This document shows positions 18,453 to 26,399 of a stretch of DNA of 36,124 bases, one piece after another; the stretch's first letter is position 1; each line of letters starts with the position of its first letter. The stretch is from contig JAHEKS010000008.1 in assembly GCA_024638215.1 (NCBI GenBank), positions 1 to 36,124 of the forward strand, given 5' to 3'. The notes below the pieces were generated by a model, which saw nothing but the letters and a program-made list of their open reading frames with translations, ran no database searches and was not told the origin of the DNA. The position numbers and the translations under genes are program-made. This stretch comes from Acidobacteriota bacterium (GTDB lineage Bacteria > Acidobacteriota > Terriglobia > UBA7540).

Positions 18453-20021
18453 TTACATCCCTCCTTCCGCGTTCACGGTGAATTGCTTTCGGGCCAGCGT
18501 TTGACCGCCTTTCAGGGCCACGAGGGTCACCTGCCACGTGCCGCCGCTCGGGAGTTCGCCAGTGCCTTCGTAATTTCCGCCGCCTTGATCGCCCAATTTG
18601 ACGGCCACGCGCTGCGCAGACATGCCCATGGCAGGCATCGCGGGCATGAAGAAAGTGACCGTGACCTGGGCGCCCGCGACCGGAGCGCTGTTCTCCGTCA
18701 GCTTAACGCGAAACGTGTTCTTGCCTTTTGAGGGTGGTGAAGGCGCGGTCGAAAATTCCGCTTTTGTCTGAGGCGCATTGCCCTGGTTCGCTCCCGCGGC
18801 GCTGGGCGGCGGTGGTGCGAACGCACCCAGTGCCGCCTGGAGCTGGCTTTCCGAATCCACCAGGAAATTGGCTGAAGTCACGACGCGCTCACCGGGTTTC
18901 AGTCCCTTGAGTACAGCGTATTCATCGCCCGCGCGCGGCCCCAACGTTACGTCACGCGGCTCCAGATACCCCTGCCCGTGATCCACAAAAGCGATATTCC
19001 TTGTGCCGGTGTGGAACACGCCCGTAGCCGGGATCGCCAGCTGGCGGCCGAGCGGAATCTTCATGTCCACATTGACGAACATGCCCGGTGTGAGCTTCAA
19101 GCCGGGATTCGAGAACACCAGACGAACCTTCACGGTGCGCGTGGCCATGTCCACTTCGGGATAGATGAAGTCCACGCGCCCGTAAAACGTGCGCCCGGGA
19201 TAAGCGTCGGAAGTGACGGTCGCGGTATCGCCCACTTTGATCTGTCCCATGTCGGACTGGAAAATCTCCGCGAACACCCAAACGGTGGAAAGGTCGGCGA
19301 CGGTGTAGAGCCGCGTGGCGGGTTGCACGTAAAGATTGGGCAGGGCGTTGCGCTCGGTGACGTAGCCGGAAACGGGAGAATCAATTTCCAGTTCGTGGCG
19401 GACCTGGCCGGTCGCTTCCAGGTGCTGAATCTCGCGCTGCGGGATGTTCCATTGCCGCAGGCGTTCCTCGGCGGCGGTCAGCAGGGAATCCGCTCCCTGC
19501 GCAACGCCCGGCACGGTGCTTTGCGAAAGCAGATTGCGGTTCTGCTTCGCCAGCAGATATTCCTGCTCCGTCGTCACCAGATCCGGACTGTAAATGGTGA
19601 ACAGCGGCTGGCCCTTGCGTACGAATTGATAGGTGGTGTCCACGAAGACTTTTTGAATCCAGCCGGAGAAGCGCGTTTGCACATAAGCTTGCAGCCGCTC
19701 GTCTACCGCCACGTTGCCAACCGCGCGCACTTCGTTGGAAAGCGGCTTGATTTCAACCGGCGCGCTGGTGATGCCGATGCTTTGCAGCCGCTGAGGGCTC
19801 AATTGCACGGGCACCAGTTGAGTTTCCTTGGGGGCGCTGGGGGCTTGCTCGGCAGGCTGGACGCCGGCCGCGGTCGTTGAGGCCCCGGGAGGCGGAGCCA
19901 CCCCGGCGGGCGGCGTCACGCTGCGCCGCACAACATATCGCCAGCCGACGTAGGCGAGTCCCGCGGCGAGCACCAGGCTCGTTATTAAAGTAATGATGAA
20001 GGCATTACGATAATTTTTCAT
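18453..20021 (-). CDS. cusB: CusB-type periplasmic adaptor with C-terminal FixH/YtkA-like domain
   Basis: VQTRFSGWIQKVFVDTTYQFVRKGQPLFTIYSPDLVTTEQEYLLA; LYTVADLSTVWVFAEIFQSD; C-term FRVKLTENSAPVAGAQVTVTFFMPAMPAMGM...GTGELPSGGTWQVTLVALKGGQTLARKQFTV. Confidence 0.9.
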   Translation of the reverse strand: MKNYRNAFIITLITSLVLAAGLAYVGWRYVVRRSVTPPAGVAPPPGASTTAAGVQPAEQAPSAPKETQLVPVQLSPQRLQSIGITSAPVEIKPLSNEVRAVGNVAVDERLQAYVQTRFSGWIQKVFVDTTYQFVRKGQPLFTIYSPDLVTTEQEYLLAKQNRNLLSQSTVPGVAQGADSLLTAAEERLRQWNIPQREIQHLEATGQVRHELEIDSPVSGYVTERNALPNLYVQPATRLYTVADLSTVWVFAEIFQSDMGQIKVGDTATVTSDAYPGRTFYGRVDFIYPEVDMATRTVKVRLVFSNPGLKLTPGMFVNVDMKIPLGRQLAIPATGVFHTGTRNIAFVDHGQGYLEPRDVTLGPRAGDEYAVLKGLKPGERVVTSANFLVDSESQLQAALGAFAPPPPSAAGANQGNAPQTKAEFSTAPSPPSKGKNTFRVKLTENSAPVAGAQVTVTFFMPAMPAMGMSAQRVAVKLGDQGGGNYEGTGELPSGGTWQVTLVALKGGQTLARKQFTVNAEGGM

Positions 20022-20101
20022 ATGATTACTCCCACAATTTCATATCAGCGTTCTCTCGGCCGCAGGCTTCTTCCCGCTGCATCCCCAAGCCTCGCCCGCG
20101 C

Positions 20102-21472
20102 TCACGGGATGGACACTCCGGTCAAGGCTTGCAGGCTCGCCAGTGCGCTCTCGTGGTCAGCCAGCGTCCGCCAGTATTCCTTGTCCAGGTTGAGCACGTC
20201 GAGGAACGAGTCGAGCAACGATTGAAAATCCTCGTGCCCCACTTGATAGGCCGCCAAGCCTGCCTGGAAGGAGGCCGTCGCCTGCGGGATCAGGCCCTCG
20301 CGGTAAATCTTCAAAACCTTCCCGCTGGTGTCGGCGGCAAGATACTGGTCCTTGACCGCGAAGTAAGTCTGCTGCACCTGCGCTTCGTACTCGTGCCGCG
20401 ACTGGTTCAATTCTTCCGCCGCTTGCGCCAGTTCCGGATTCTGCCGCCTGGAATGGTAAATGGGGATCTTGACGCCGAAGCTCAGCGAGTAGCGGTCAGG
20501 AAAAGGCGCGGCGGTGTGCTGCCACATGTACTGCACGTTGAAATCGGGAAGAAAATCCTTTTTTGCCAGTTCCACGCCCAGGCTTTTGCTGCGGACCATC
20601 TGCTGGCGGGTGCTGACTTCGGAATTGCCGGTGCGGACCAGCGACAGTAATTCGTCCGGAGTGTACGTCAGAGTGGTTTCAATCATCGTCTCGGCGACGA
20701 TGTCCGCGGATTCGGGCGGACGGTTCAGCAGTGTCTTGAGCTGGGCTTCGAGCGTTCCCTGCTGCTGGCGGGTTTCGGCCGTGTCGCGCAGGAGCTTGGT
20801 GCGCTCGAGTTGCGCCTTCAGGACGTCCTGCTGGCTGCCCTGTCCCACGCGGTAGCGAGCGTCGGCGATCTTTTCCATCTGGTCAATCAACGACTGGTCC
20901 CGGTCAAGAATCTCCAGGGTCTTCTGTACATAGGAAAGCCGGTAATAACTGGTCTTGACCTGCTCCGCGATGGAGCGGCGCACCGACTCCAATCGGTCGC
21001 CAAGTGAGTCGGCGTGGCGGCGCGCCACTTCCCCGCGCAGCCGCAATTTGCCGGGATAGGGCAGCGACTGCGAGACGCCGAAACCGACAAACGTCATTTG
21101 AACCGTGTTGTAGTCCCAGAAGGGAATCGGCGTGCCGGCGGAAACGTCCTGCACCATGACCTGCGGGTCGGGCAGGGTGGAGACCTGCGAAGGCACCTGC
21201 GCCGCCGCCTGCCAGGCGCGCCGCGCGGCGAGGACCTGGGGATTGTTGGCTTGCGCTTCCTTCACAAGCTTCGCGAGCGCTGTGGGCGCAGCGGGCTGGT
21301 GCTCTGTCCGCGGGCTGGGTGTGTTCATCCAAAGGTTGGCAGTGGCTTCCTGCCCTGCTGCCGGAAATGCGGCGAGTGCCAAAGCGAAAGCGAGCGCGGC
21401 GACCTGGGCGCCGGCTTTGGAGGCTGAACTCCGCCGAGCCAAGACAAATTCTTTGCGGTTCGGTTCTCTCAT
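20102..21472 (-). CDS. cusC: TolC/CusC-family outer-membrane efflux protein
   Basis: LVKEAQANNPQVLAARRAWQAA; SYYRLSYVQKTLEILDRDQSLIDQMEKIADARYRVGQGSQQDVLKAQLERTKL; FNVQYMWQH. ATG overlaps the upstream stop (TGATG). Confidence 0.9.
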   Translation of the reverse strand: MREPNRKEFVLARRSSASKAGAQVAALAFALALAAFPAAGQEATANLWMNTPSPRTEHQPAAPTALAKLVKEAQANNPQVLAARRAWQAAAQVPSQVSTLPDPQVMVQDVSAGTPIPFWDYNTVQMTFVGFGVSQSLPYPGKLRLRGEVARRHADSLGDRLESVRRSIAEQVKTSYYRLSYVQKTLEILDRDQSLIDQMEKIADARYRVGQGSQQDVLKAQLERTKLLRDTAETRQQQGTLEAQLKTLLNRPPESADIVAETMIETTLTYTPDELLSLVRTGNSEVSTRQQMVRSKSLGVELAKKDFLPDFNVQYMWQHTAAPFPDRYSLSFGVKIPIYHSRRQNPELAQAAEELNQSRHEYEAQVQQTYFAVKDQYLAADTSGKVLKIYREGLIPQATASFQAGLAAYQVGHEDFQSLLDSFLDVLNLDKEYWRTLADHESALASLQALTGVSIP

Positions 21473-22209
21473 CACTGGTTACCTCCGTTCAAGCTCAGGC
21501 CGCTGAGGCCGCGCCCGTAAACGTCGTTCCAGAGCCGGTCAAAAAGCCGGCGCGACATCGGCTCTTTGAGTTCGAACTCGAAAATCTCGCGGTAGCCGCC
21601 CACGCTGAAATGAAAAGAGTCGGGTCGCGCGATGGTTTCGATGTCGGCCCAGCGCCAGCTTCGCGCGCCGGCACCGGAAGGGGTGACGTAATCAATTCCT
21701 GAGTCGCGAAGACGCAGCACGCCGTTTGTCCCGCCTCCCTGCGTCCGATGCCGGGCGCCGAGCGTGGCAAAGGCCGGGGCGCTCGGGTTCGGAACGCCGT
21801 TGCTGGCGGGCTTGCCAACGCGTGCGGCCAGCTCCGCCGCTACTGCGGGCGGCAGGACGGTTTCGAAATCGAATCGGAAGCTGCGCTCACCGTGGAAGTG
21901 CCAGCGGCGGTTCTGGTAGCCGGTCAGCTCCAACCGGTGCGGCGACGCGTGAAATGTTTGAATTTCCTCAAACTTCCAGCTAAGAAGCTCGCCCTTCGCC
22001 GGGCGGAACTCGACTCCCGTATCCGTGATCGTTAGCGTGCCGGGAGTCTTGCTGAGAAGCCCGTGCCGCCATTGCGCGGGAGCTTGCCAGTTTGACTGCA
22101 CCGCCTCAGGCGATGCTGCTGAATTTGCCCCGGCGAACGACCACAAGGTGGCAATCAGAATCGCTCCGAGCGCCTGAAAGCAAATCCTATGCGTAAATCG
22201 AAAAGACAT
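21472..22209 (-). CDS. Secreted protein of unknown function with two PH-like repeats
   Basis: ORF 21472..22251; start at 22209 with CGGAGGTGAAA upstream; signal ICFQALGAILIATLWSFAGANSAAS; repeats GTLTITDTGVEFRP..SWKFEEIQTF and GVLRLRDSGIDYVTP..SWRWADIETI. Confidence 0.7.
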   Translation of the reverse strand: MSFRFTHRICFQALGAILIATLWSFAGANSAASPEAVQSNWQAPAQWRHGLLSKTPGTLTITDTGVEFRPAKGELLSWKFEEIQTFHASPHRLELTGYQNRRWHFHGERSFRFDFETVLPPAVAAELAARVGKPASNGVPNPSAPAFATLGARHRTQGGGTNGVLRLRDSGIDYVTPSGAGARSWRWADIETIARPDSFHFSVGGYREIFEFELKEPMSRRLFDRLWNDVYGRGLSGLSLNGGNQ

Positions 22210-22347
22210 TTTCACCTCCGAAAAGAGATCGGATGATGATCTCGTTACCAAATGAGACCGGTCGTCCTCCGCCGCAGCGGAGTCACGAGCTGAGCGATAG
22301 GATACACTTCGGTGCGGTCAAAGTGTCAGGAGACCCTTGGAAATGTC

Positions 22348-22698
22348 CTAGATCAACAGGATGGAATTGCGGAGGTAAAGTCTGGGAGGAGACGAACCAA
22401 TGAGGCATGCGTCGATCGAAACAAAGCGTTTTTCGCCAGCGAAAGGCTCTCCCGGCGACGGGCCGAGCGCCAGTGCCGCGCGGATGGGCGGGGTTACGGT
22501 GAACGGGGTGGAAGCTTCCAGTCCTGGAAGTGCGGGCGTGTCCAGGCGGCAGCAAGTGCAGGTCAGCGCGGCATTTGCGGCCGTACCGCCTTCACAGCAG
22601 CAGGCGCACTCCGATCGTCCGGGGCCGTTGGCGTAAAGGACGCACACACCCGCCAACATCTGCGCTACGAGAACGGCAATGGCGAACCATCTCTTCAT
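22348..22698 (-). CDS. Small secreted Cys-rich protein, putative metal binding
   Basis: ORF 22348..22752; internal start at 22698 gives MKRWFAIAVLVAQMLAGVCVLYANG signal then SECACCCEGG...LTCTCCRLD. Confidence 0.6.
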   Translation of the reverse strand: MKRWFAIAVLVAQMLAGVCVLYANGPGRSECACCCEGGTAANAALTCTCCRLDTPALPGLEASTPFTVTPPIRAALALGPSPGEPFAGEKRFVSIDACLIGSSPPRLYLRNSILLI

Positions 22699-22722
22699 TC
22701 GTTTACGCTTTCCCCGCACCCT

Positions 22723-22752
22723 ATGATAACAGCACTCTACACATCGAGTCAA
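22723..22752 (-). promoter_or_regulatory. Candidate sigma70-type promoter for the metal locus
   Basis: Minus strand TTGACT (22752-22747) - 18 bp - TATCAT (22728-22723), about 25 bp before the Cys-rich protein ATG. Confidence 0.5.
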
Positions 22753-22901
22753 TGCGAGTCACTGTAATTCAGTGCAACTTGTGTTCCAAACGAACGCGGC
22801 GTACGAGTGCTGTATATCAAAGAGATATCCCGGCTGGTGACGTGACCGGTTTTTTTGGTACGAAGTGAAATGGGACAGAATTCACTTGAGGAGGACCGGT
22901 C

Positions 22902-23147
22902 ATGTGCACGAAGAGGTACAAGCCGGAGCAGATTGTGAATCTGCTCCGCCACGTCGAGGTGGAGCTTGCCCATGGGAAGACCACGCCGCAAGCCTGCCGG
23001 GATGCCGGGATTACAGCCCAGACTTACTATCGCCGCAAGAAGGAGTCTAGCGGTGTGAAGTTGGACCAGGCCAAGCGGTTCAAGGAACTCGAGAAGGAAA
23101 GCAGCCGGTTGAAGCGGTTGGTAGCTGAGCATTCCCTGGAGAAGTAG
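22902..23147 (+). pseudogene. IS3-family orfA transposase fragment
   Basis: MCTKRYKPEQIVNLLRHVEVELAHGKTTPQACRDAGITAQTYYRRKKESSGVKLDQAKRFKELEKESSRLKRLVAEHSLEK, then TAG followed in frame by VLRDVAQGNF, the usual continuation. No orfB follows. Confidence 0.8.
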
Positions 23148-23159
23148 GTTCTGCGCGAT

Positions 23160-23987
23160 GTGGCGCAGGGAAACTTCCAAGCCCCGAGCGGCGGCGTTGT
23201 GCGGGAGAGTGTCCCCGCCGGGAACACGGACTTTCCGAGCGACATGCCTACCCGCTGCTGGGGCACTCTCGGCAAGTTCGTGGGACGGCATCGGCTCGCC
23301 CTCTCCGCAGCGGCCTTGACACTCGCCGTGGTGATGGGGATGGCGGTCTTCTGCACCATCCGGCTGCGGCGAGCCCGCAATGCCGCCCAGGCCGAGGCGG
23401 CTCGAACCGAGCGCATCCAGCAATTCATGCCGGACCTCTTTGCCGGTGGGGATGCAGAGGCGGGGCCTGCCGACGACCTGCGTGTAGTCTCCCTCCTCGA
23501 CCGCGACGTGCAGGAGGCGCGGGCCCTCAACTCCGACCCCGCGGTGCAGGCCGAGCTTTACGAAACGCTCGGGGGCCTTTACCAGAAGCTCGGCAAACTG
23601 GAGAAAGCGGACACGCTGCGGCGCGCCTTTTTCACCCGCATGGCCGCCATTTATCGGAAAGTGTACGGCGACAGGCATTACCTGCTCGGCATCGCGCTTT
23701 CCAACCTCGGCGGCGTGCACATGGACCGCAAGCAGTACACCCGCGCGGAGCGTCTCTTCCGCCAGGCGATTGCGCTTTTCACTGAAACCCTGTCTCCGAA
23801 TCACCTCAACACAGGGATCGCGCGCATCAAGCTGGGCTGTGCGCTCGTGGCGGAGCGGCGCTTTGCGGAAGCGGAAACCGAGAGCCTCGCCGGGTATGAG
23901 ATTCTGGTCAAGCAGACCAGTCACTCCGTCAGTTGGCTGCAAAATGCGCGCGCCGATCGGGTGACGGAGTGCGAGGCGTTACACTAG
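23160..23987 (+). pseudogene. Orphan C-terminal TM + TPR segment of a Ser/Thr-protein-kinase-type gene, fused to IS3 remnant codons
   Basis: Opens with MAQGNF (orfA tail), then GKFVGRHRLALSAAALTLAVVMGMAVFCTIRLRRARNAAQAEAARTERIQQFM and TPR units (AELYETLGGLYQKLGKLEKADTL; GIALSNLGGVHMDRKQYTRAERLFRQAI). No kinase domain upstream. Confidence 0.65.
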
Positions 23988-24342
23988 CCCGAAATGGCGC
24001 AAAGGTTTCGAACTGAATTGGCCATTTCCACATCCACTGGCCGCCCCGATTCCAACCGGGAGTGACGATTAACAGAAAATCTTGCAACGGGCTCCCCTTT
24101 GTGGCGGCTTGGCTGGTCGCCCTCCGTACTGATTCCACGTGGAGGGCGCATGTGAAATAGGGGATTGAAGCCCGCGCAGGTCCAGCATTCTTTCAGATTA
24201 AATCGGAGGAGGAACGGTGTCGCTCCATTCAGGGAGCCCTCGCCTTGGAGTGCCGCAAAATTCTTTGATCCGCCCGCAAGGCGGCGGAATCACGGCACAA
24301 ACCATTGTGTGCTTTTGGTGTATTGATATATCTTAGTGCTGA

Positions 24343-24720
24343 ATGGTTAGCCCCTGCAAGAAATGCGGAGCGGCCAAGACCGAGTCGGTTCATCACGGCG
24401 TGCTTTACGCGCTGGCTGAGAGATTTGGCTATCGTTTGTGTGTATGTTCTCGATGCCGACGCAAGCGCCTGATCCCACGGTACGGCAACGCGAATCCTCA
24501 GCCGGAAACCTTTTCTTCACGCAAGGAAGTTGTGAAACCCGAATCGCGGCGCGAAGGGAAGACGCACGACTCCGCCCTCAAGTGTCCACGGTGTGGGGTG
24601 AGTGACTATCGGCGCCCCCGGCGTCGCTGGTGGGAGCATCTCGCCGGAAAGCCCCCCATGCTCCGGTGCCGCGCCTGTGGCCAGCGATTTCCACTGCCTC
24701 GGAACAAGGAATTCGATTGA
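24343..24720 (+). CDS. Small double zinc-ribbon protein of unknown function
   Basis: CKKCG...CSRCRRKR and CPRCGVSDYRR...LRCRACGQRF in a 125-aa ORF. Confidence 0.6.
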   Translation: MVSPCKKCGAAKTESVHHGVLYALAERFGYRLCVCSRCRRKRLIPRYGNANPQPETFSSRKEVVKPESRREGKTHDSALKCPRCGVSDYRRPRRRWWEHLAGKPPMLRCRACGQRFPLPRNKEFD

Positions 24721-24805
24721 TGGAAGTTCCTTCGCCGGTCGAAACGCTCCTTGAACGAACCCCTGTGCTGGCCAAAAAGGGCTCAAACGTGGTACACCAT
24801 CGCAG

Positions 24806-26374
24806 ATGGCATCCGTCTCCTTGAACCGGCGCATCGCTCAGTCGGCGGGCATTGTGATGGCAGCCGTGCTGGTCAGCCGGTTGCTCGGCTTCCTGCGTGA
24901 CTGGACGGTCGCGCACCAGATCGGTTCCAACGCCGTCACCGACGCCTACTATGCGGCGTTCACCCTTCCCGATTTCCTCAATTATCTGGTCGCCGGAGGC
25001 GCGCTCAGCCTGACCTTTATTCCGGTCTTCGCCAAATACGCTGCGGACAATCTCGAGGACGAAGGCTGGCACGTTTTCTCGACCGTCATTACAGTGATGG
25101 GGACACTGCTGGTTGCGCTGGTCATCGTGGGCGAGATCTTTGCGCCCCAACTCATTCAGGTGATCGCGCCCGGGTTCAAGCCGGCGGAAAGAGTGCAGGC
25201 GATTTTTCTGACGCGGCTGATGTTGCCCGCGCAAATCTGCTTCTACCTGGGAAGCATCCTGAGCGCAGTGCAATACGCCAAGGCGCGTTTTCTCATTCCC
25301 TCGCTTGCGCCCGTCCTCTACAACCTCGGGATCATTACGGGAGGCGTGCTGCTGTCGTCGCGCATCGGCATCGCGGGATTCGCTGTGGGAGTGCTGGCGG
25401 GCGCGTTCGTAGGAAATTTTGTGTTGCAGATTTACGGTGCCTGGCGCGTGGGCGCGCGCTTCCGCCCCAATGCCGACGTCCGCCACCAGGGCTTCCGGCT
25501 CTTCGTCAAGCTGACGATCCCCATCATGTTGGCTCTGTCGCTGGTCTTCACGGACGACTGGATCATCCGCTGGTTCGGGTCCTACCTTCAGCCCGCTTCC
25601 ATCAGCTGGTTGAGCTATGCAAAAACGCTGATGCGTGTGCCGCTCGGCGTGGTGGGACAGGCGGCGGGCGTGGCGTCGTTCCCGTTCCTGGCGCAGTTGT
25701 ATTCGGAGAAGAAGTTCGGCGAGCTGAACCGCGCCCTCAATTCCACGCTCAAGGGAGTGATCCTGCTCCTGGTTCCCATCTCCGCCCTCGCCATCGCCCA
25801 AAGCCGGCCGCTGGTTTACTTCATTTATTCGCACACGCGCATGCACCCGGCGGACCTGGATGCGACCGCGGCCACGCTGGCCTTCTTTTCGCTCGGCATG
25901 TGCGCGTGGGGGGTGCAGGGAATCCTGTCGCGCGGATTTTATGCGGCGCGCGACACGCTGACGCCCGCCGTCACCGGCACGATTATCACTTTCGTCAATC
26001 TGCCGCTTTATTGGTGGCTGGTCCACCGCATGGAGCACCTCGGGCTGGCGCTGGCGAGCTCCTGCGGTATCGTCGCCTACGCCTTGATTCTCTTTTTCCT
26101 GCTCGACCGCCGGCTCAAGAATCGCGAGGTCGGCGGCCTCGTAGTCTTCTTCCTTAAAGTCACGATCGCCTCGGTGCTGGCCGCGGCGGCGGCGTTCGAA
26201 CTGGTCCAGTGGCTGGAGACGCGCGTCGCGTGGAAATCCACGCATGGCGCGTTTGAAGTGCTGGTGATTGCGAGCGCTTTCGGATTTCTGCTGACTCTTG
26301 CCTTTACCAAACTGTTGCGGGTGCGCGAAGTGGATTCCTACCTGAGCAAGCTCCGCCGGCTGCGGCAATCGTAG
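24806..26374 (+). CDS. murJ: MurJ/MviN-family lipid II flippase
   Basis: MAAVLVSRLLGFLRDWTVAHQIGSNAVTDAYYAAFTLPDFLNYLVAGGALSLTFIPVFAKY; AQICFYLGSILSAVQYAKARFLIPSLAPVLYNLGII; many TM helices. Confidence 0.94.
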   Translation: MASVSLNRRIAQSAGIVMAAVLVSRLLGFLRDWTVAHQIGSNAVTDAYYAAFTLPDFLNYLVAGGALSLTFIPVFAKYAADNLEDEGWHVFSTVITVMGTLLVALVIVGEIFAPQLIQVIAPGFKPAERVQAIFLTRLMLPAQICFYLGSILSAVQYAKARFLIPSLAPVLYNLGIITGGVLLSSRIGIAGFAVGVLAGAFVGNFVLQIYGAWRVGARFRPNADVRHQGFRLFVKLTIPIMLALSLVFTDDWIIRWFGSYLQPASISWLSYAKTLMRVPLGVVGQAAGVASFPFLAQLYSEKKFGELNRALNSTLKGVILLLVPISALAIAQSRPLVYFIYSHTRMHPADLDATAATLAFFSLGMCAWGVQGILSRGFYAARDTLTPAVTGTIITFVNLPLYWWLVHRMEHLGLALASSCGIVAYALILFFLLDRRLKNREVGGLVVFFLKVTIASVLAAAAAFELVQWLETRVAWKSTHGAFEVLVIASAFGFLLTLAFTKLLRVREVDSYLSKLRRLRQS

Positions 26375-26399
26375 AGACGTTCCGGCGGAACGTCTCTAC
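26371..26399. repeat. Perfect palindrome between convergent genes (REP-like or bidirectional terminator)
   Basis: GTAGAGACGTTCC-GGC-GGAACGTCTCTAC: 13-bp perfect arms, 3-nt centre; contains the TAG stops of murJ (26372-26374) and mnmE (26398-26396). Confidence 0.9.

Noticed and set aside
22749-23942. 397-aa minus-strand ORF across the IS3/TPR remnant
   Set aside because: The plus strand carries recognisable transposase and TPR sequence; this is its shadow.
24578-26368. 596-aa minus-strand ORF opposite murJ
   Set aside because: Antisense shadow ORF; composition is not protein-like and murJ is unambiguous.
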